Assembly (NCBI GenBank): GCA_019359715.1
Contig: JAHHGS010000033.1
Span: 1 to 64,000, forward strand
DNA: 64,000 nt
Source: Aphanocapsa sp. GSE-SYN-MK-11-07L
GTDB lineage: Bacteria; Cyanobacteriota; Cyanobacteriia; Thermosynechococcales; Thermosynechococcaceae
Direction: 5' to 3'
The notes beneath the pieces were generated by a model. That model worked only from the letters and a program-made list of their open reading frames with translations, ran no database searches and was not told where the DNA came from. Below, piece after piece: positions 38,039 through 47,507 of this stretch (position 1 is the stretch's first letter; each line of letters begins with the position of its first letter). A program made the translations under genes and the position numbers.

Positions 38039-38068
38039 AATCCCCTGCTGTCAGGCAGGGGATTTTTT
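38039..38068 (+). terminator. psaAB terminator
   Basis: AATCCCCTGC (38039-38048) pairs with GCAGGGGATT (38055-38064) around a 6-base loop. It is followed by a T-run ending at 38068, a classical intrinsic terminator. Confidence 0.93.
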
Positions 38069-38860
38069 AATTAAGGTAAGCATTCAAGTGTAAATATGAT
38101 TGGGCAGTTTGGCTAATGTTATTCCTGATTTAACTTAATCTTCTAAGAACTTTTTAAGGATATTTTTGATAATCGATAAATCGTGTATCTTTCGATACAA
38201 ATTAACGGCTTTCAAATCATTAAATATAGTCTGGAGAGTGACAATTTTTCGTTACTGCCAAAAATCAATGATGTAAACAGAAAACCCAAGTTAGGCCCTA
38301 TTCATAAGGTATGCCTCAAGATAGTTGCAGTTGTCGAGCGATTTGGTGTTACTTGCCAAAACTTTAGTCAAATCAACCTTAAGGCTCCTTATCCTAAATA
38401 CTTTTCTGCTGGCATTAGTAAAAGCGTCCTGACGAGCTGATAGCAAACTAACGTTGCTTATTTCAACTGAGGTGGGCCGCAGACTAGTTGTGATGCTGAT
38501 ATTTTTGGATTTTTGCTCAACAACTCCGATCAAGTAGTGTTCAGGCTTAATTTTCTCAAAATTGCCTGACTTTAAACTTGAGCAAACTGGCTGTTGCCAA
38601 AACTGTTCGAGATTTTGCTGCTTCTGGAGCGATTTGAGCTGCGATCGTAAAAGTTTAATGCCAGCACTTTAGGAGTGATGTTGATCAATCAGCCAACTAG
38701 ATCACTGATTTGTCTCAAGTCCCAGAAAAACTTGCGTACTCCTTGCATACTCCGAGGTTTAATGTTCTATTAACCTCTATGCTCTTTCTGTGATTTAGTC
38801 GCCCTCACTCACAATTTTGTTTCATTTCGTTCACCTTAAGGATAAGGAACTTGTTGCCTG
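38069..38860. other. Long intergenic region upstream of the ammonium transporter gene
   Basis: About 790 bp without a convincing gene; the two ORFs of 80-85 codons on opposite strands have no recognisable features. It holds a perfect GTAN8TAC palindrome at 38185-38198 and a GTAN9TAC near-match at 38736-38750, discussed as NtcA-type sites. An AAGGATAAGGA ribosome-binding-like stretch lies about 12 bases before the amt start. Confidence 0.5.
38185..38198. promoter_or_regulatory. NtcA-like site (GTAN8TAC)
   Basis: GTA-TCTTTCGA-TAC, flanked by T and A, matches the NtcA consensus exactly. TATAGT at 38225-38230 fits the TAN3T -10 box, although the 26-base gap is a little longer than the usual 20-24. 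The site is about 660 bp from the amt start, so it would drive a long leader or a separate small transcript. Confidence 0.3.
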
Positions 38861-40369
38861 ATGTATAAGATGTACAAGCCGAAGCTGATGCGCTCTCGGA
38901 AGTTCAAGCTGATTTCAAACCTGAACTTCCAAAAAATTCGCTTTAATCTCTCTCCCAGTTGGCAAGCCTGTCTGCCGATCGCAGGCATTATTCTCTTGGG
39001 CTGGGGCTACGCTGCGGTTGCTGCCGACCCTCCCACCCTAGAAAGCCTAGCCGAGGGTCAGGCCAATCTAAAAGTTGGCATGGACACGATGTGGGTGATG
39101 ATTACCGGCATGCTGGTGTTCTTTATGAATGCTGGCTTTTGTATGCTGGAAACCGGCATGTGTCGCCAGAAAAACGCCGTCAACGTTCTCTCTAAAAACC
39201 TAATTGTTTTCGCCCTCTCAACCGTTGCCTTCTGGGCGATCGGCTTTGGCTTGATGTTTAGCACCAGCAATGGCTTCATTGGCAGTAGCGGCTTCTTTTT
39301 GACGGGTGCCGACAATAGCCCAGCCACAGGCGATGCCTACCAAGGGATCTTTTCTGCTCTCAATTGGACGGGTGTGCCGCTGGCCGCCAAATTCTTCTTT
39401 CAGCTTGTATTTGCTGGAACGGCTGCCACCATTGTTTCCGGTGCAGTTGCCGAACGAGTTAAGTTTGTGGACTTCCTGATTTTTAGTTTGCTGCTGGTTG
39501 GGATTGCCTACCCAATCACCGGTCACTGGATTTGGGGTGGCGGTTGGCTGTACGGAATTGGTTTTTGGGACTTTGCTGGCTCGACTGTCGTCCATGCCGT
39601 TGGCGGCTGGTCAGCTCTTATGGGTGCAGCTTTGCTTGGCCCACGGACAGGGCGCTATAACCCAGATGGAACTGCCAACGCGATGCCTGGACACAATATG
39701 AGTATTGCCACCCTGGGCTGCTTAATTCTTTGGTTAGGCTGGTTTGGATTTAACCCCGGCTCGACAATGGCTGCTGATCCAAATGCAATTTCTCATATTG
39801 CTTTGACTACTAATACTGCCGGTGCCTTCGGCGGTATTGCCGCCACTCTAACGGCTTGGTTGGTGCTGGGTAAGCCTGACCTTTCAATGGTGATCAACGG
39901 CATTTTGGCGGGTCTTGTGGCTGTGACTGCCCCTTGTGCGTTTATTAACGTTCCTTCCGCTGCCGTGATTGGCTTTATCGGTGGCATTTTGGTTGTGTTT
40001 GGAGTTGGCTTCTTTGACAAACTCAAAGTCGATGACCCGGTCGGAGCAACTTCAGTCCACCTCCTCAACGGGGTGTGGGGCACTCTGGCAGTGGGCTTAT
40101 TTGCCGTTGGAGCCAGCGATCAGGCGGGAGCAATCTATGCGGCTGGGCCAAAGGCTGGACTTTTATTCGGTGGTGGGATTGAACAACTCTGGATTCAGTT
40201 CCTGGGCACAATCACGGTTGGTGGAATGACCGTTCTGCTCTCCACCATCTTTTGGCTTGCTCTCAAAGCAACTCTGGGTATCCGAGTCACAACTGAAGAG
40301 GAATACGAAGGGTTGGATTTGGGCGAACATGGCATGGAAGCCTACAGTGGCTTCTTGAAAGAAAGGTAA
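38861..40369 (+). CDS. amt: Ammonium transporter (Amt family)
   Basis: This 502-residue protein moves ammonium across the cytoplasmic membrane. After a basic N-terminal extension and a cleavable-looking hydrophobic segment (about 35-55, ending AAVAAD), there are eleven predicted membrane helices. The family signature is present in the [12 protein letters not shown] segment with the first pore His, and the second pore His is in VHLLNGVWG. Phe gate and [10 protein letters not shown] motifs are also seen. Several in-frame ATGs occur in the first ten codons. Such genes are usually induced by nitrogen limitation through NtcA. An intrinsic terminator follows. Confidence 0.95.
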   Translation: MYKMYKPKLMRSRKFKLISNLNFQKIRFNLSPSWQACLPIAGIILLGWGYAAVAADPPTLESLAEGQANLKVGMDTMWVMITGMLVFFMNAGFCMLETGMCRQKNAVNVLSKNLIVFALSTVAFWAIGFGLMFSTSNGFIGSSGFFLTGADNSPATGDAYQGIFSALNWTGVPLAAKFFFQLVFAGTAATIVSGAVAERVKFVDFLIFSLLLVGIAYPITGHWIWGGGWLYGIGFWDFAGSTVVHAVGGWSALMGAALLGPRTGRYNPDGTANAMPGHNMSIATLGCLILWLGWFGFNPGSTMAADPNAISHIALTTNTAGAFGGIAATLTAWLVLGKPDLSMVINGILAGLVAVTAPCAFINVPSAAVIGFIGGILVVFGVGFFDKLKVDDPVGATSVHLLNGVWGTLAVGLFAVGASDQAGAIYAAGPKAGLLFGGGIEQLWIQFLGTITVGGMTVLLSTIFWLALKATLGIRVTTEEEYEGLDLGEHGMEAYSGFLKER

Positions 40370-40404
40370 GCGATCGCCCTTAGAACCACCATTTCCTAAT
40401 CATG

Positions 40405-40433
40405 ACCTGCCTCTAGCCGGAGGCAGGTTTTTT
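40405..40433. terminator. Terminator between amt and gloB
   Basis: ACCTGCCTC (40405-40413) pairs with GAGGCAGGT (40420-40428) and is followed by six T on the plus strand. It terminates amt and lies between two convergent genes. Confidence 0.92.
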
Positions 40434-40447
40434 ATGATCTACTGAGG

Positions 40448-41218
40448 CTAAAACTGGTCTTTCATGCCTCGCAGGCGAGCAAAGGTTTGAATAGAATCAT
40501 GGGCGTTGACAGCCTGCTGCAACTTTGGGTTATCCCAGCGCAGAAACGGATTGGTTAGTTTTTCCAGGGCGATCGCTGTTGGAATGGTTGGTCTTCCCTG
40601 CTGCCGAATTTGCTTCACCTCAGCCAACCGAACCTCCAAATCAGCATTATCTCGATCAACCGTCTGGGCAAACAAAAGATTTTTGAGAGTGTACTCATGG
40701 GCGCACCAAACCCGCGTTGGAGCAGGTAAATCTCGGATCTTACTCAAGGAAGCCACCATTTGAGCCGGGCTGCCTTCCTTCAGGCGTCCACAGCCACCGG
40801 CAAATAACGTGTCACCACAGAACAGTTCGCCAAGCTTATGCTCCGTAGCTGGAAAGTAATAGGCAATATGCCCCAACGTATGACCTGGCACAAACAAGAC
40901 TTCGGCCGTCCGATCGCCAAAAGTAACCCGATCGCCCTCCTGCAAGTAGACTTGCTGCCCCGGAATTCTGCCTCGATCGGCGGCCCCGCCATAGACAATT
41001 GCCTGGGGAAATTCCTTCAGCAATTGAGAAATGCCACCAACATGATCGTGATGGTGATGGGTAATCAAAATTGCTTCTAGGTTGGCCGACAGGGAAGCCA
41101 AGCAAGCCAGCACAGGCTGAGCCGCACCCGGATCGATCACGGCTGCTGATTGTCGCTGCGGGTCGTGCAGGACAAAAAAGTAGTTGTCGGTAAAGGCGGG
41201 CAGCAGGTGAATTTCCAT
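40448..41218 (-). CDS. gloB: Hydroxyacylglutathione hydrolase (glyoxalase II)
   Basis: The 256-residue metallo-beta-lactamase-fold enzyme hydrolyses S-lactoylglutathione to lactate and glutathione, the second step of methylglyoxal detoxification. The metal site THHHHDH lies at 53-59. Further ligands appear in VPGHTLGH, GDTLFAGGCGR and the CAHEYT motif, the last being characteristic of glyoxalase II. Length and motif order are normal. It is monocistronic and convergent with amt. Confidence 0.94.
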   Translation of the reverse strand: MEIHLLPAFTDNYFFVLHDPQRQSAAVIDPGAAQPVLACLASLSANLEAILITHHHHDHVGGISQLLKEFPQAIVYGGAADRGRIPGQQVYLQEGDRVTFGDRTAEVLFVPGHTLGHIAYYFPATEHKLGELFCGDTLFAGGCGRLKEGSPAQMVASLSKIRDLPAPTRVWCAHEYTLKNLLFAQTVDRDNADLEVRLAEVKQIRQQGRPTIPTAIALEKLTNPFLRWDNPKLQQAVNAHDSIQTFARLRGMKDQF

Positions 41219-41437
41219 GCCTTGATCCTACTGACTCGGTGCGACGATTACCCTGTTTTGAAAAGATTTTTGTTGGATGTGAGTTTGGATGTGACTGAGA
41301 AAAGGCCGAATTGGCAGAGCAATGGTTAACGTCCCTTTCTAATCGCTTTTTTGGGCTGGCTCTAGGCACAGGACTCGCTGTTTGGCAAGCAGAAGTTAGA
41401 AGTGGCAGAATGGATAAAATGGATTTTTACTCCACCT

Positions 41438-41788
41438 ATGGCATTTAACCCCGACAACGCTGACTTTGTTTCAAGTGGTTCTGACGAGGCTAATCTTCTC
41501 CTTAAGTACCTGCAAAATCAGTCACCTGAAGTTTTGGCTCGCGTTGCAAAGTCCGTCAGCCCGGAGATTCGGCAGATTATTTCTCACAATGTGCAGGGGC
41601 TAGTCGGAGGTTTGCCGAATGAAGCCTTTAACGTCCAAATCACCACCGATCGCGATAACTTGGCGGGTCTACTTGGCTCTGCCATGATGACGGGCTACTT
41701 TTTGCGCCAGATGGAGCAGCGGATGCAACTAGACGTTGGCTTTTCTGGTTCCCGATCCAAGTTTGGTGAGGCAAGCAACGAAGATTAA
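41438..41788 (+). CDS. DUF760 family protein
   Basis: The protein of about 116 residues contains the DUF760 core (LLLKYLQNQSPEVLARVA.S, ISHNVQGLVGGLP, FNVQITTDR, MMTGYFLRQMEQR), conserved in cyanobacteria and plastids. No membrane segment or catalytic motif is evident. Plant members have been linked with chloroplast proteostasis, but the cyanobacterial role is not settled. I start at ATG 41438 (MAFNPDNADF); the frame is open to 41402, which would add twelve unconserved residues. Confidence 0.85.
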   Translation: MAFNPDNADFVSSGSDEANLLLKYLQNQSPEVLARVAKSVSPEIRQIISHNVQGLVGGLPNEAFNVQITTDRDNLAGLLGSAMMTGYFLRQMEQRMQLDVGFSGSRSKFGEASNED

Positions 41789-41814
41789 AGGCTAGCCCAA
41801 CCGGGCACAATCTC

Positions 41815-42804
41815 CTACAGCCGTACAGGTGTCCGCTCGGCTGGGGAAATTTCTGCTTCCGCTAATTCTGCGGTGGCTGCCAGCCCTGCCTCTAAATACT
41901 CAATGTCGCTGGCTTGAATCGCTTCTGGCTCAGCGTGGAAGCGAATTCCAATCAGGGCATCGTAGATGAAACTCCAGAAGTTTTGGCGGTCTTCTAAAAT
42001 CCCAAAACACTGTTTACTGCCCTTAGCATCTAACAGCGGTTTAACTGCATAGTAAGCGGGCTGTACCTTGTACCAAGGAATTGACGGCCAAAGATGATGG
42101 ATCAGATGATAGTTTTGCCCCAAAATCAGCAAGTTTAAAATCGCACCGGGATAAACTCTGGCATTGTGCCAGCGATCGCGCTCTTTGTGGGGACGATGGG
42201 GTAAATAGTCAAAAAATAGCCCCAGCATCAAGCCAACACAGCCCGCTGGCGAAAACCAGAAATTAAACACGTAGCCCAACTGACCTTGGCTGGCGGCAAA
42301 GTAAACAATCCCCGCCAGACAGAGGCGGCTAATCAGCCATTCTAAAAGCTCGTATTTGCGCCAAAGGCGGCGCCGGAAAAAGAAAACTTCGTGATAGAAA
42401 AACCGAGGGGCAATTAGCCACAGCGGCCCACCCGTCGAAACAAAATGATCGGGGTCGTTTTTGGGGTCGTTGACGTTGGCGTGATGCTGCATGTGGACAC
42501 GGGTAAACACCGGAAACACAAACCCCAGCATCAAAGCACTCCCATGCCCCAAAACGGCATTCACGAGCGGATTGCGGTGAGCCACATTATGAGAAGCATC
42601 ATGAATCACCGTCCCGACCAAATGCAGCGCCAGCACATTCGTCAAAAACGTACACCAGCCCGGCCAGCCCCAGGCAAAATGCCCCACCGTCGAAACCACC
42701 GCTAAGCCGATCGCCGCTAGGAACATTAACAGGGTAGGGTTGAAGTCTCCAGGCGGGCCAATGAATGTCCTGGGAACCGTCGTTAAATTACCTACCGCTG
42801 TCAT
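41815..42804 (-). CDS. crtR: Beta-carotene hydroxylase (desaturase type)
   Basis: CrtR adds hydroxyl groups to beta-ionone rings, producing zeaxanthin and contributing to myxoxanthophyll in cyanobacteria. The 329-residue membrane di-iron protein has the three His boxes HDASH (68-72), HMQHH (104-108) and HLIHH (about 235). CrtR-type context is clear: VLGHGSALMLGF.FPVFTRVH, NDPDHFVSTGGPLWLIAPRFFYHE and LWPSIPWYK. It has a Glu/Ala-rich C-terminal extension. It stands alone on the minus strand. Confidence 0.94.
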   Translation of the reverse strand: MTAVGNLTTVPRTFIGPPGDFNPTLLMFLAAIGLAVVSTVGHFAWGWPGWCTFLTNVLALHLVGTVIHDASHNVAHRNPLVNAVLGHGSALMLGFVFPVFTRVHMQHHANVNDPKNDPDHFVSTGGPLWLIAPRFFYHEVFFFRRRLWRKYELLEWLISRLCLAGIVYFAASQGQLGYVFNFWFSPAGCVGLMLGLFFDYLPHRPHKERDRWHNARVYPGAILNLLILGQNYHLIHHLWPSIPWYKVQPAYYAVKPLLDAKGSKQCFGILEDRQNFWSFIYDALIGIRFHAEPEAIQASDIEYLEAGLAATAELAEAEISPAERTPVRL

Positions 42805-43025
42805 TCGGCTACTTGCTCCAAACTTAAAGGACGCTTGCTACTTTGAGAGCCATGCAGAGCGCGGCTCTCAGAAAGCTGAAAACACTTGACTGACGCTAGT
42901 TGCACTTTCTTAAGTGTCTTATATATTTATTTCTTATCCTCCGGTAGTATACGATACCCTCGATCATTAAATAAAGTTTTGTAAGTTTTTTGCCGTCTAG
43001 AGCAATGGGTTGGGCTATGGGCTGC

Positions 43026-44354
43026 TCAATCGTCTGTGCGGTTGCCTGCTTCAGCGGTGAGTGGGCGATCGCCCTGCTGCAATAAAAACGCTTCTCGATC
43101 GCGGATCGTATGCATGGTGACTTGCCAAGCAGCAGCAAAGGCCTGAAAGGATTCTGGCGTCAGTTTGTCTTGGTCTAAGTCTTGAATCACCCGCTTGAAA
43201 ATTTCCATTAGCTGGCGACGGCAGGCAGCTAAATCAGCCAAGCTGAAAGAGGTGGAAACTTGATCAACCAAATCCAGGACTTTCAGATTGTAGGCATCGG
43301 CTCGATTTTTTTGTTTTCTAGCCAAGTACATTCGCAACTGCCACAGACAGGAAATCGTAATTCCAGCCACGGTAATTAAGAGGGCGATCGACTCAGCATA
43401 TCGCTCTAGAAAAGTCGGCTCGTTTTTGGTGTAGTAGGCTTCTGCGCCAGGGTTGAGGGGCAGTCCTAAGCGATCAGCCGAGATGGTCGGGCTAATTGTC
43501 GCAGCTCTAGAATTGAGCGCAGACAATTCATTGCGGTACTCGTAGAGGGTGCGGGTGAGCAAATAAATCAGCTCTGGGTCAACATCCTGATGCGTGAGCA
43601 ACAGCGCCCGCACCGAAGCCACGGTCAAATCTTGGGGTGGAATGGCTGGATTGCCGCTGTAGAGACCTTTGGGAATCCTTAAACTTTGCAGATAGGGGTA
43701 AGTCAACTGCAGGGCGGCTAGCTGATCGACTGAGACTAAGCGGGCTTGCGTGGCTTGAATCAAGGCTTGCATTCCTTGGTTGGCGGGGGCAATGCTCCGA
43801 AATAGCCCATCGACTTGCCCCTGCCGAAATTGGGCTTGAGCAGCGGCTGGAGGGAGGGAGATTCCTTGCACGTCATTTTGATTCAGTCCATAGTGCTTGA
43901 TTAATTTCCAGAAGAAAATATAGGAGCCGCTGTCTTTGGGCATCAGAGCCACCCGCTTTCCCTTCAGGTCAGGAATCGTCTGAATGCCGGAATTGGGCTG
44001 CACGATCAGATGAAAGGCTTCTGGAAATAGGGCAGCGACGGCTTGAACTGAGGGAGTTGTCGGAGTATCGCTCTGGGCGATCGCCAATCCAACTTGCCGC
44101 GACTCCAGCAGGCTCATATTTTCGCGGGAGCCGCTGGTTTGACGCAATTGCAGGCGCAGACGGGGCTGATGCAGGGCAACCACCTTGGCGAGGGCTTGGG
44201 CAAACCGATCGTACTCACCATCTCGGCTAGCAGTGGCGATCGTTAACACCTCAACCTGAGTCTGATCGTTAATCCAGTCAATCAGGAAAGCTGCTCCGCC
44301 TCCTAAGACCAAGATGCCGCCCAAGAGCGCAGGCAGCCAAGATTTATTTTTCAT
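43026..44354 (-). CDS. TAXI-family solute-binding protein with membrane anchor and cytoplasmic tail
   Basis: The 442-residue protein has an N-terminal hydrophobic segment (8-25). A periplasmic-binding domain of the TAXI (TRAP-associated extracytoplasmic immunogenic) type follows (35-310, with TIATASRDGEYDRFA, LALAQSD-like and GKRVALMPKDSGSY motifs). A second membrane helix lies near 325-345, with a helical cytoplasmic tail of about 95 residues. TAXI proteins normally feed TRAP transporters, but no TRAP membrane subunit is encoded nearby. The two-helix topology resembles a receptor more than a free binding protein. The ligand is unknown. Confidence 0.8.
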   Translation of the reverse strand: MKNKSWLPALLGGILVLGGGAAFLIDWINDQTQVEVLTIATASRDGEYDRFAQALAKVVALHQPRLRLQLRQTSGSRENMSLLESRQVGLAIAQSDTPTTPSVQAVAALFPEAFHLIVQPNSGIQTIPDLKGKRVALMPKDSGSYIFFWKLIKHYGLNQNDVQGISLPPAAAQAQFRQGQVDGLFRSIAPANQGMQALIQATQARLVSVDQLAALQLTYPYLQSLRIPKGLYSGNPAIPPQDLTVASVRALLLTHQDVDPELIYLLTRTLYEYRNELSALNSRAATISPTISADRLGLPLNPGAEAYYTKNEPTFLERYAESIALLITVAGITISCLWQLRMYLARKQKNRADAYNLKVLDLVDQVSTSFSLADLAACRRQLMEIFKRVIQDLDQDKLTPESFQAFAAAWQVTMHTIRDREAFLLQQGDRPLTAEAGNRTDD

Positions 44355-44407
44355 CGTGGATTTCTGGTTTTCGGATAGGCTCTAAAAGCACGCTTACTGA
44401 TCCAATT

Positions 44408-45589
44408 ATGTCTGCTAGCACTCTCTTGGTCTTGGGCATTACGCTGCTATCGCTGCTGATTTGGACAGTTTTACTGATCGGTTGGGGACAGTTTTGGCGT
44501 AGCGATCAGCGTCTGCCGACCGATCAGCCAGATTTACTGACTTGGCCCTCGGTCTGCGCCGTAGTTCCCGCCCGCGATGAAGCGAGTATGCTGCCAGAAA
44601 CCCTGCGATCGCTGCTGCGGCAAGATTACCCTGGTTCTTTTCAAATTATTTTGATCGATGACCAGAGCAGTGATGGAACAGCAGAAGTGGCTCGTCAGAC
44701 AGCGGTTGAGTTAAACAAGAGCGATCGCCTGCAAATTCTGTCTGGGCAACCCCTCCCGGCTGGCTGGTCTGGCAAGCTGTGGGCGGTTGAACAGGGCATC
44801 CAAGCTGCTAGCGCAGCCGCACCAGACTACTTATTGCTGACGGATGCAGATATTGTGCATGGCCCTAACAACCTACGGCAGTTGGTTAGTAAAGCGACCG
44901 TAGATAATTTAGATCTCGTCTCTTTAATGGTCTTGTTGCGCTGCACCAGTTTTTGGGAACGGTTTTTGATTCCGGCCTTTGTCTTTTTCTTTCAGAAACT
45001 CTATCCCTTCCCCTGGGTCAACGATCCGAGCCGAAAAACAGCGGCGGCGGCGGGCGGCTGCATTTTAATCAAGCGTCAGAGCTTAGCTGCCGCGGGTGGG
45101 ATTGCGATCGTTCGGCAAGCCTTGATCGACGATTGTGCTTTAGGAGCGGCGATTAAAAATTCCGGCGGGCGGATTTGGCTGGGACTGAGCAAAACCACCC
45201 GCAGTTTACGCCCCTACCCTTCGTTAGAAACGATTTGGACAATGGTGGCCCGGACGGCTTTTACCCAACTCGGCTATTCTCCTTTGCTCTTGGTGGGTGC
45301 CTTGGTGGGGATGGTGTTGGTTTACTTGGTGCCACCTTTGGCGGCGATCGGGGGGGGATTAACTGGAAATTGGCCAGTGGCGATCGTTGGCGGCATCACT
45401 TGGCTGTTGATGAGCCTGGCCTACTGGCCTACCGTGCGACTGTATCGCTTATCGCCAGTGTGGGCGTTTAGCTTGCCTGCGATCGCCCTCCTCTACAACC
45501 TAATGACCCTCGACTCGGCCCTCCGACACTGGCGCGGTCAAGGCGGAGCCTGGAAAGGACGAGTTTATGCAATGCCTAAGCCAGATTAG
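44408..45589 (+). CDS. hpnB: Glycosyltransferase family 2, HpnB-like
   Basis: This 393-residue membrane GT2 has an N-terminal helix (5-26). The catalytic domain carries VVPARDEA, DDQSSDGT, the PAGWSGKLWAVEQG motif, DADI (the metal-binding DxD) and DDCALG. Several C-terminal membrane helices follow. The PAGW.GK..A..QG motif and domain order match hopanoid-associated HpnB proteins. An HpnG-like phosphorylase and a squalene synthase follow within 3 kb, which supports a hopanoid role. Its end overlaps by 14 bp the end of the convergent HEAT-repeat gene. Confidence 0.82.
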   Translation: MSASTLLVLGITLLSLLIWTVLLIGWGQFWRSDQRLPTDQPDLLTWPSVCAVVPARDEASMLPETLRSLLRQDYPGSFQIILIDDQSSDGTAEVARQTAVELNKSDRLQILSGQPLPAGWSGKLWAVEQGIQAASAAAPDYLLLTDADIVHGPNNLRQLVSKATVDNLDLVSLMVLLRCTSFWERFLIPAFVFFFQKLYPFPWVNDPSRKTAAAAGGCILIKRQSLAAAGGIAIVRQALIDDCALGAAIKNSGGRIWLGLSKTTRSLRPYPSLETIWTMVARTAFTQLGYSPLLLVGALVGMVLVYLVPPLAAIGGGLTGNWPVAIVGGITWLLMSLAYWPTVRLYRLSPVWAFSLPAIALLYNLMTLDSALRHWRGQGGAWKGRVYAMPKPD

Positions 45590-46235
45590 CTGACGCATTC
45601 AATTGCTTCCTTTGCCAAGCACCTTTCTTGAGCTGCGCCAGGTTTTCTAGGGCAGTTTCTGCCGCCTTTTGAACATCAGGGTGCGAATCAGTGAGCAGCG
45701 ATCGAATCAGAGGGATGGCTTCAACTGCCCCCAGTTGATCTAACTCATCCAGAGCATTTTCCCGCACGGTATAATCAGGGTCGTCTAAGGCTTCTACTAG
45801 CATCACAGAAGCAATTTTAGGATCATACTGGCTCATATAGCGCAACACACTGCCGCGCACACAGGGCGCAGGATGTTTGCTAAGGGCAAAAACTTGATCA
45901 CGCACTTGCCATATATGCTGATGCCGCAGCCCATCAATCGCGCTAGCAACGATTTCTGGTCTGTCATCCTTAAGAAAATTTGTCCAAATCTGATTGATGA
46001 GTTTTCTGTTACTGACAGGAGGCAGTAGGCAAAGAATTGCTGCTAGTTTTTGAAGGTTAGCGGTTGGGACTTCTGCCAGTAAAAATTTAACCCCAGCTTC
46101 TCCCTGCTGGCGGATTAAGTCGACGATCTCTTGGTAGTACGAGGCTGCGTAGGCCTCACCATCGATTGCCGGTTGATGCCACCGTGCGATCAACTCCTTC
46201 AAGCCAAGTTGATCTAGCTCTGGATAGGCACTCAT
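45576..46235 (-). CDS. HEAT-repeat protein
   Basis: The 219-residue protein is all helical, with HEAT/PBS-lyase-like repeats in its second half (about 90-205; e.g. DDPDYTVRENALDELDQLG and DSHPDVQKAAETALENL). Such repeats bind proteins; in cyanobacteria they occur in bilin lyases (CpcE/F) and phycobilisome factors, but also in general scaffolds. No lyase-specific motif was recognised, so no function is assigned. The gene is tail-to-tail with hpnB, overlapping by 14 bp, and lies downstream of two other minus-strand genes. Confidence 0.75.
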   Translation of the reverse strand: MSAYPELDQLGLKELIARWHQPAIDGEAYAASYYQEIVDLIRQQGEAGVKFLLAEVPTANLQKLAAILCLLPPVSNRKLINQIWTNFLKDDRPEIVASAIDGLRHQHIWQVRDQVFALSKHPAPCVRGSVLRYMSQYDPKIASVMLVEALDDPDYTVRENALDELDQLGAVEAIPLIRSLLTDSHPDVQKAAETALENLAQLKKGAWQRKQLNASANLA

Positions 46236-46337
46236 GATTTCAACCCTCTACCTAAGGCGCTCCAAATTGACCAGATCAAGTTTGGTGGACAATTACCCAA
46301 TCGCACGAATTTCACTCAAACTTGTACCAGAAAATTG

Positions 46338-46520
46338 CTAGGGAAACTCTCGCCGCAAAATGCTGTGTAGATCGTTAACCGTGATGGTTCCATCATCGTG
46401 CATCCGATTTAGCTCTTGAATTCTGTTTGGGCTCAGCTTGCTGTTGAGTTTATTTGCTAGCCGCTCATATTGCGTCAAAAGCTTAATCGCCTTTTGACAA
46501 TCTTTTTTTTGCTTACTCAT
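46338..46520 (-). CDS. Small conserved-looking helical protein, unknown
   Basis: The frame encodes 60 residues from ATG 46520 (an in-frame ATG lies 15 bp upstream). It is rich in Lys, Leu and Asn, with probable helices separated by an SPNRIQE turn and a final DDGTITVNDLHSIL segment. It overlaps the end of the phosphorylase gene by 8 bp, typical of translational coupling, which argues that it is real. No family was recognised. Confidence 0.55.
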   Translation of the reverse strand: MSKQKKDCQKAIKLLTQYERLANKLNSKLSPNRIQELNRMHDDGTITVNDLHSILRREFP

Positions 46521-47229
46521 CAAAATTGAGAGCAAAAACTAACTGCTGACTCACCTGTTGCAAAATCTTTAGCCCTTTTAAAGAGCCTTGAATTAAGCGA
46601 GCTGCTGCCCAGGGTTGGCGCAGCATTCCGATCGCCAAGGGCAGCGGACGCAATGATCCATCCGCGCTAAAGGCGGTAGAGAGATCCGGGAGATCGTGCT
46701 GGCAATCGTCGCTAACAATGCGGATCATTCCGATCGCCACGCCGTGAACAGCTAGCACCTCCAAGGCTGAACTGCCTTCCATATCAACAACCTCGGTTTG
46801 ATATTTTTGGTAAGTCTGCTGCTTTTCGGTCGCTTGGTGAATCAGGCGATCGCTGGTAAACGCTGGCACGGGCTGGCAATTAAAAACTTGGCAAAGCTGA
46901 TTTGTGAGGGCGCGATCGCACTCCCACCGCTGGCCTGTCTCGTCTAAGCAGCTCCCGTAAACCACAACATCTCCGACCTGATGTTGGTTTGTCAAACTGC
47001 CGCACAGCCCAATCAGCAGCACAGACAGCGGTTTTTGGGGGAGGGAATAAATCTGCAAAAACTCTCGAAATGGTGCTTTGCCAACAGGGACAGGTACAAC
47101 CACTGGCACAGTTGAGCCTGAGTTTGCGGATTTTTTCGCTGACAATTGTTCCGATATCCCTCGACGCACAGCTTGATGCTCCTGCCCTTGGGGAACAAAG
47201 ATGATCTGGATCGGTTGGACTGTTAGCAC
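46513..47229 (-). CDS. Phosphorylase-superfamily nucleosidase, HpnG-like
   Basis: The 238-residue protein has the nucleoside phosphorylase (PNP/UDP) fold motifs: LIGLCGSL, GDVVVYGSCL and the substrate-binding VVDMEGSSAL. It is related to MTA/SAH nucleosidases and to HpnG, which removes adenine from adenosylhopane during hopanoid side-chain synthesis. The HpnG reading rests mainly on context: an HpnB-like glycosyltransferase and a squalene synthase gene flank it. General purine nucleoside cleavage is the alternative. It is divergent from the squalene synthase gene across 278 bp. Confidence 0.72.
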   Translation of the reverse strand: MLTVQPIQIIFVPQGQEHQAVRRGISEQLSAKKSANSGSTVPVVVPVPVGKAPFREFLQIYSLPQKPLSVLLIGLCGSLTNQHQVGDVVVYGSCLDETGQRWECDRALTNQLCQVFNCQPVPAFTSDRLIHQATEKQQTYQKYQTEVVDMEGSSALEVLAVHGVAIGMIRIVSDDCQHDLPDLSTAFSADGSLRPLPLAIGMLRQPWAAARLIQGSLKGLKILQQVSQQLVFALNFDE

Positions 47230-47507
47230 TTAGTTTGGGCACTCTAGAACCATGACTATTGTTGATCACTCAGTTGCAGGAGTGCGAAATGTGTATTTTT
47301 AGACTAAAAAGGACGATTGTATTGAATTAAGTTAAGAATCTTTTCCCTAAGCTGTGGTATCTTCCTCGGAGATGGTGCTAAGCGACCTTTGGCACCTCGG
47401 CGTTTGCGCCCTCACCTTGAGAGTCTTGTTCAATCGGGTTGTCAATTAGATTTTGCTTAATGTGGTGTGTTTAAACGATTAATTTGGTATTAAGTGCAGG
47501 AGTGAGT

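Noticed and set aside
38183-38533. Two opposing ORFs of 80-85 codons between psaB and amt
   Set aside because: They overlap each other on opposite strands and have no clear ribosome-binding site or recognisable domain. One starts inside the NtcA-like palindrome.
42896-43138. 80-codon minus-strand ORF beyond the TAXI gene
   Set aside because: It overlaps the end of the TAXI coding region in another frame and continues into A/T-rich intergenic DNA without any motif.
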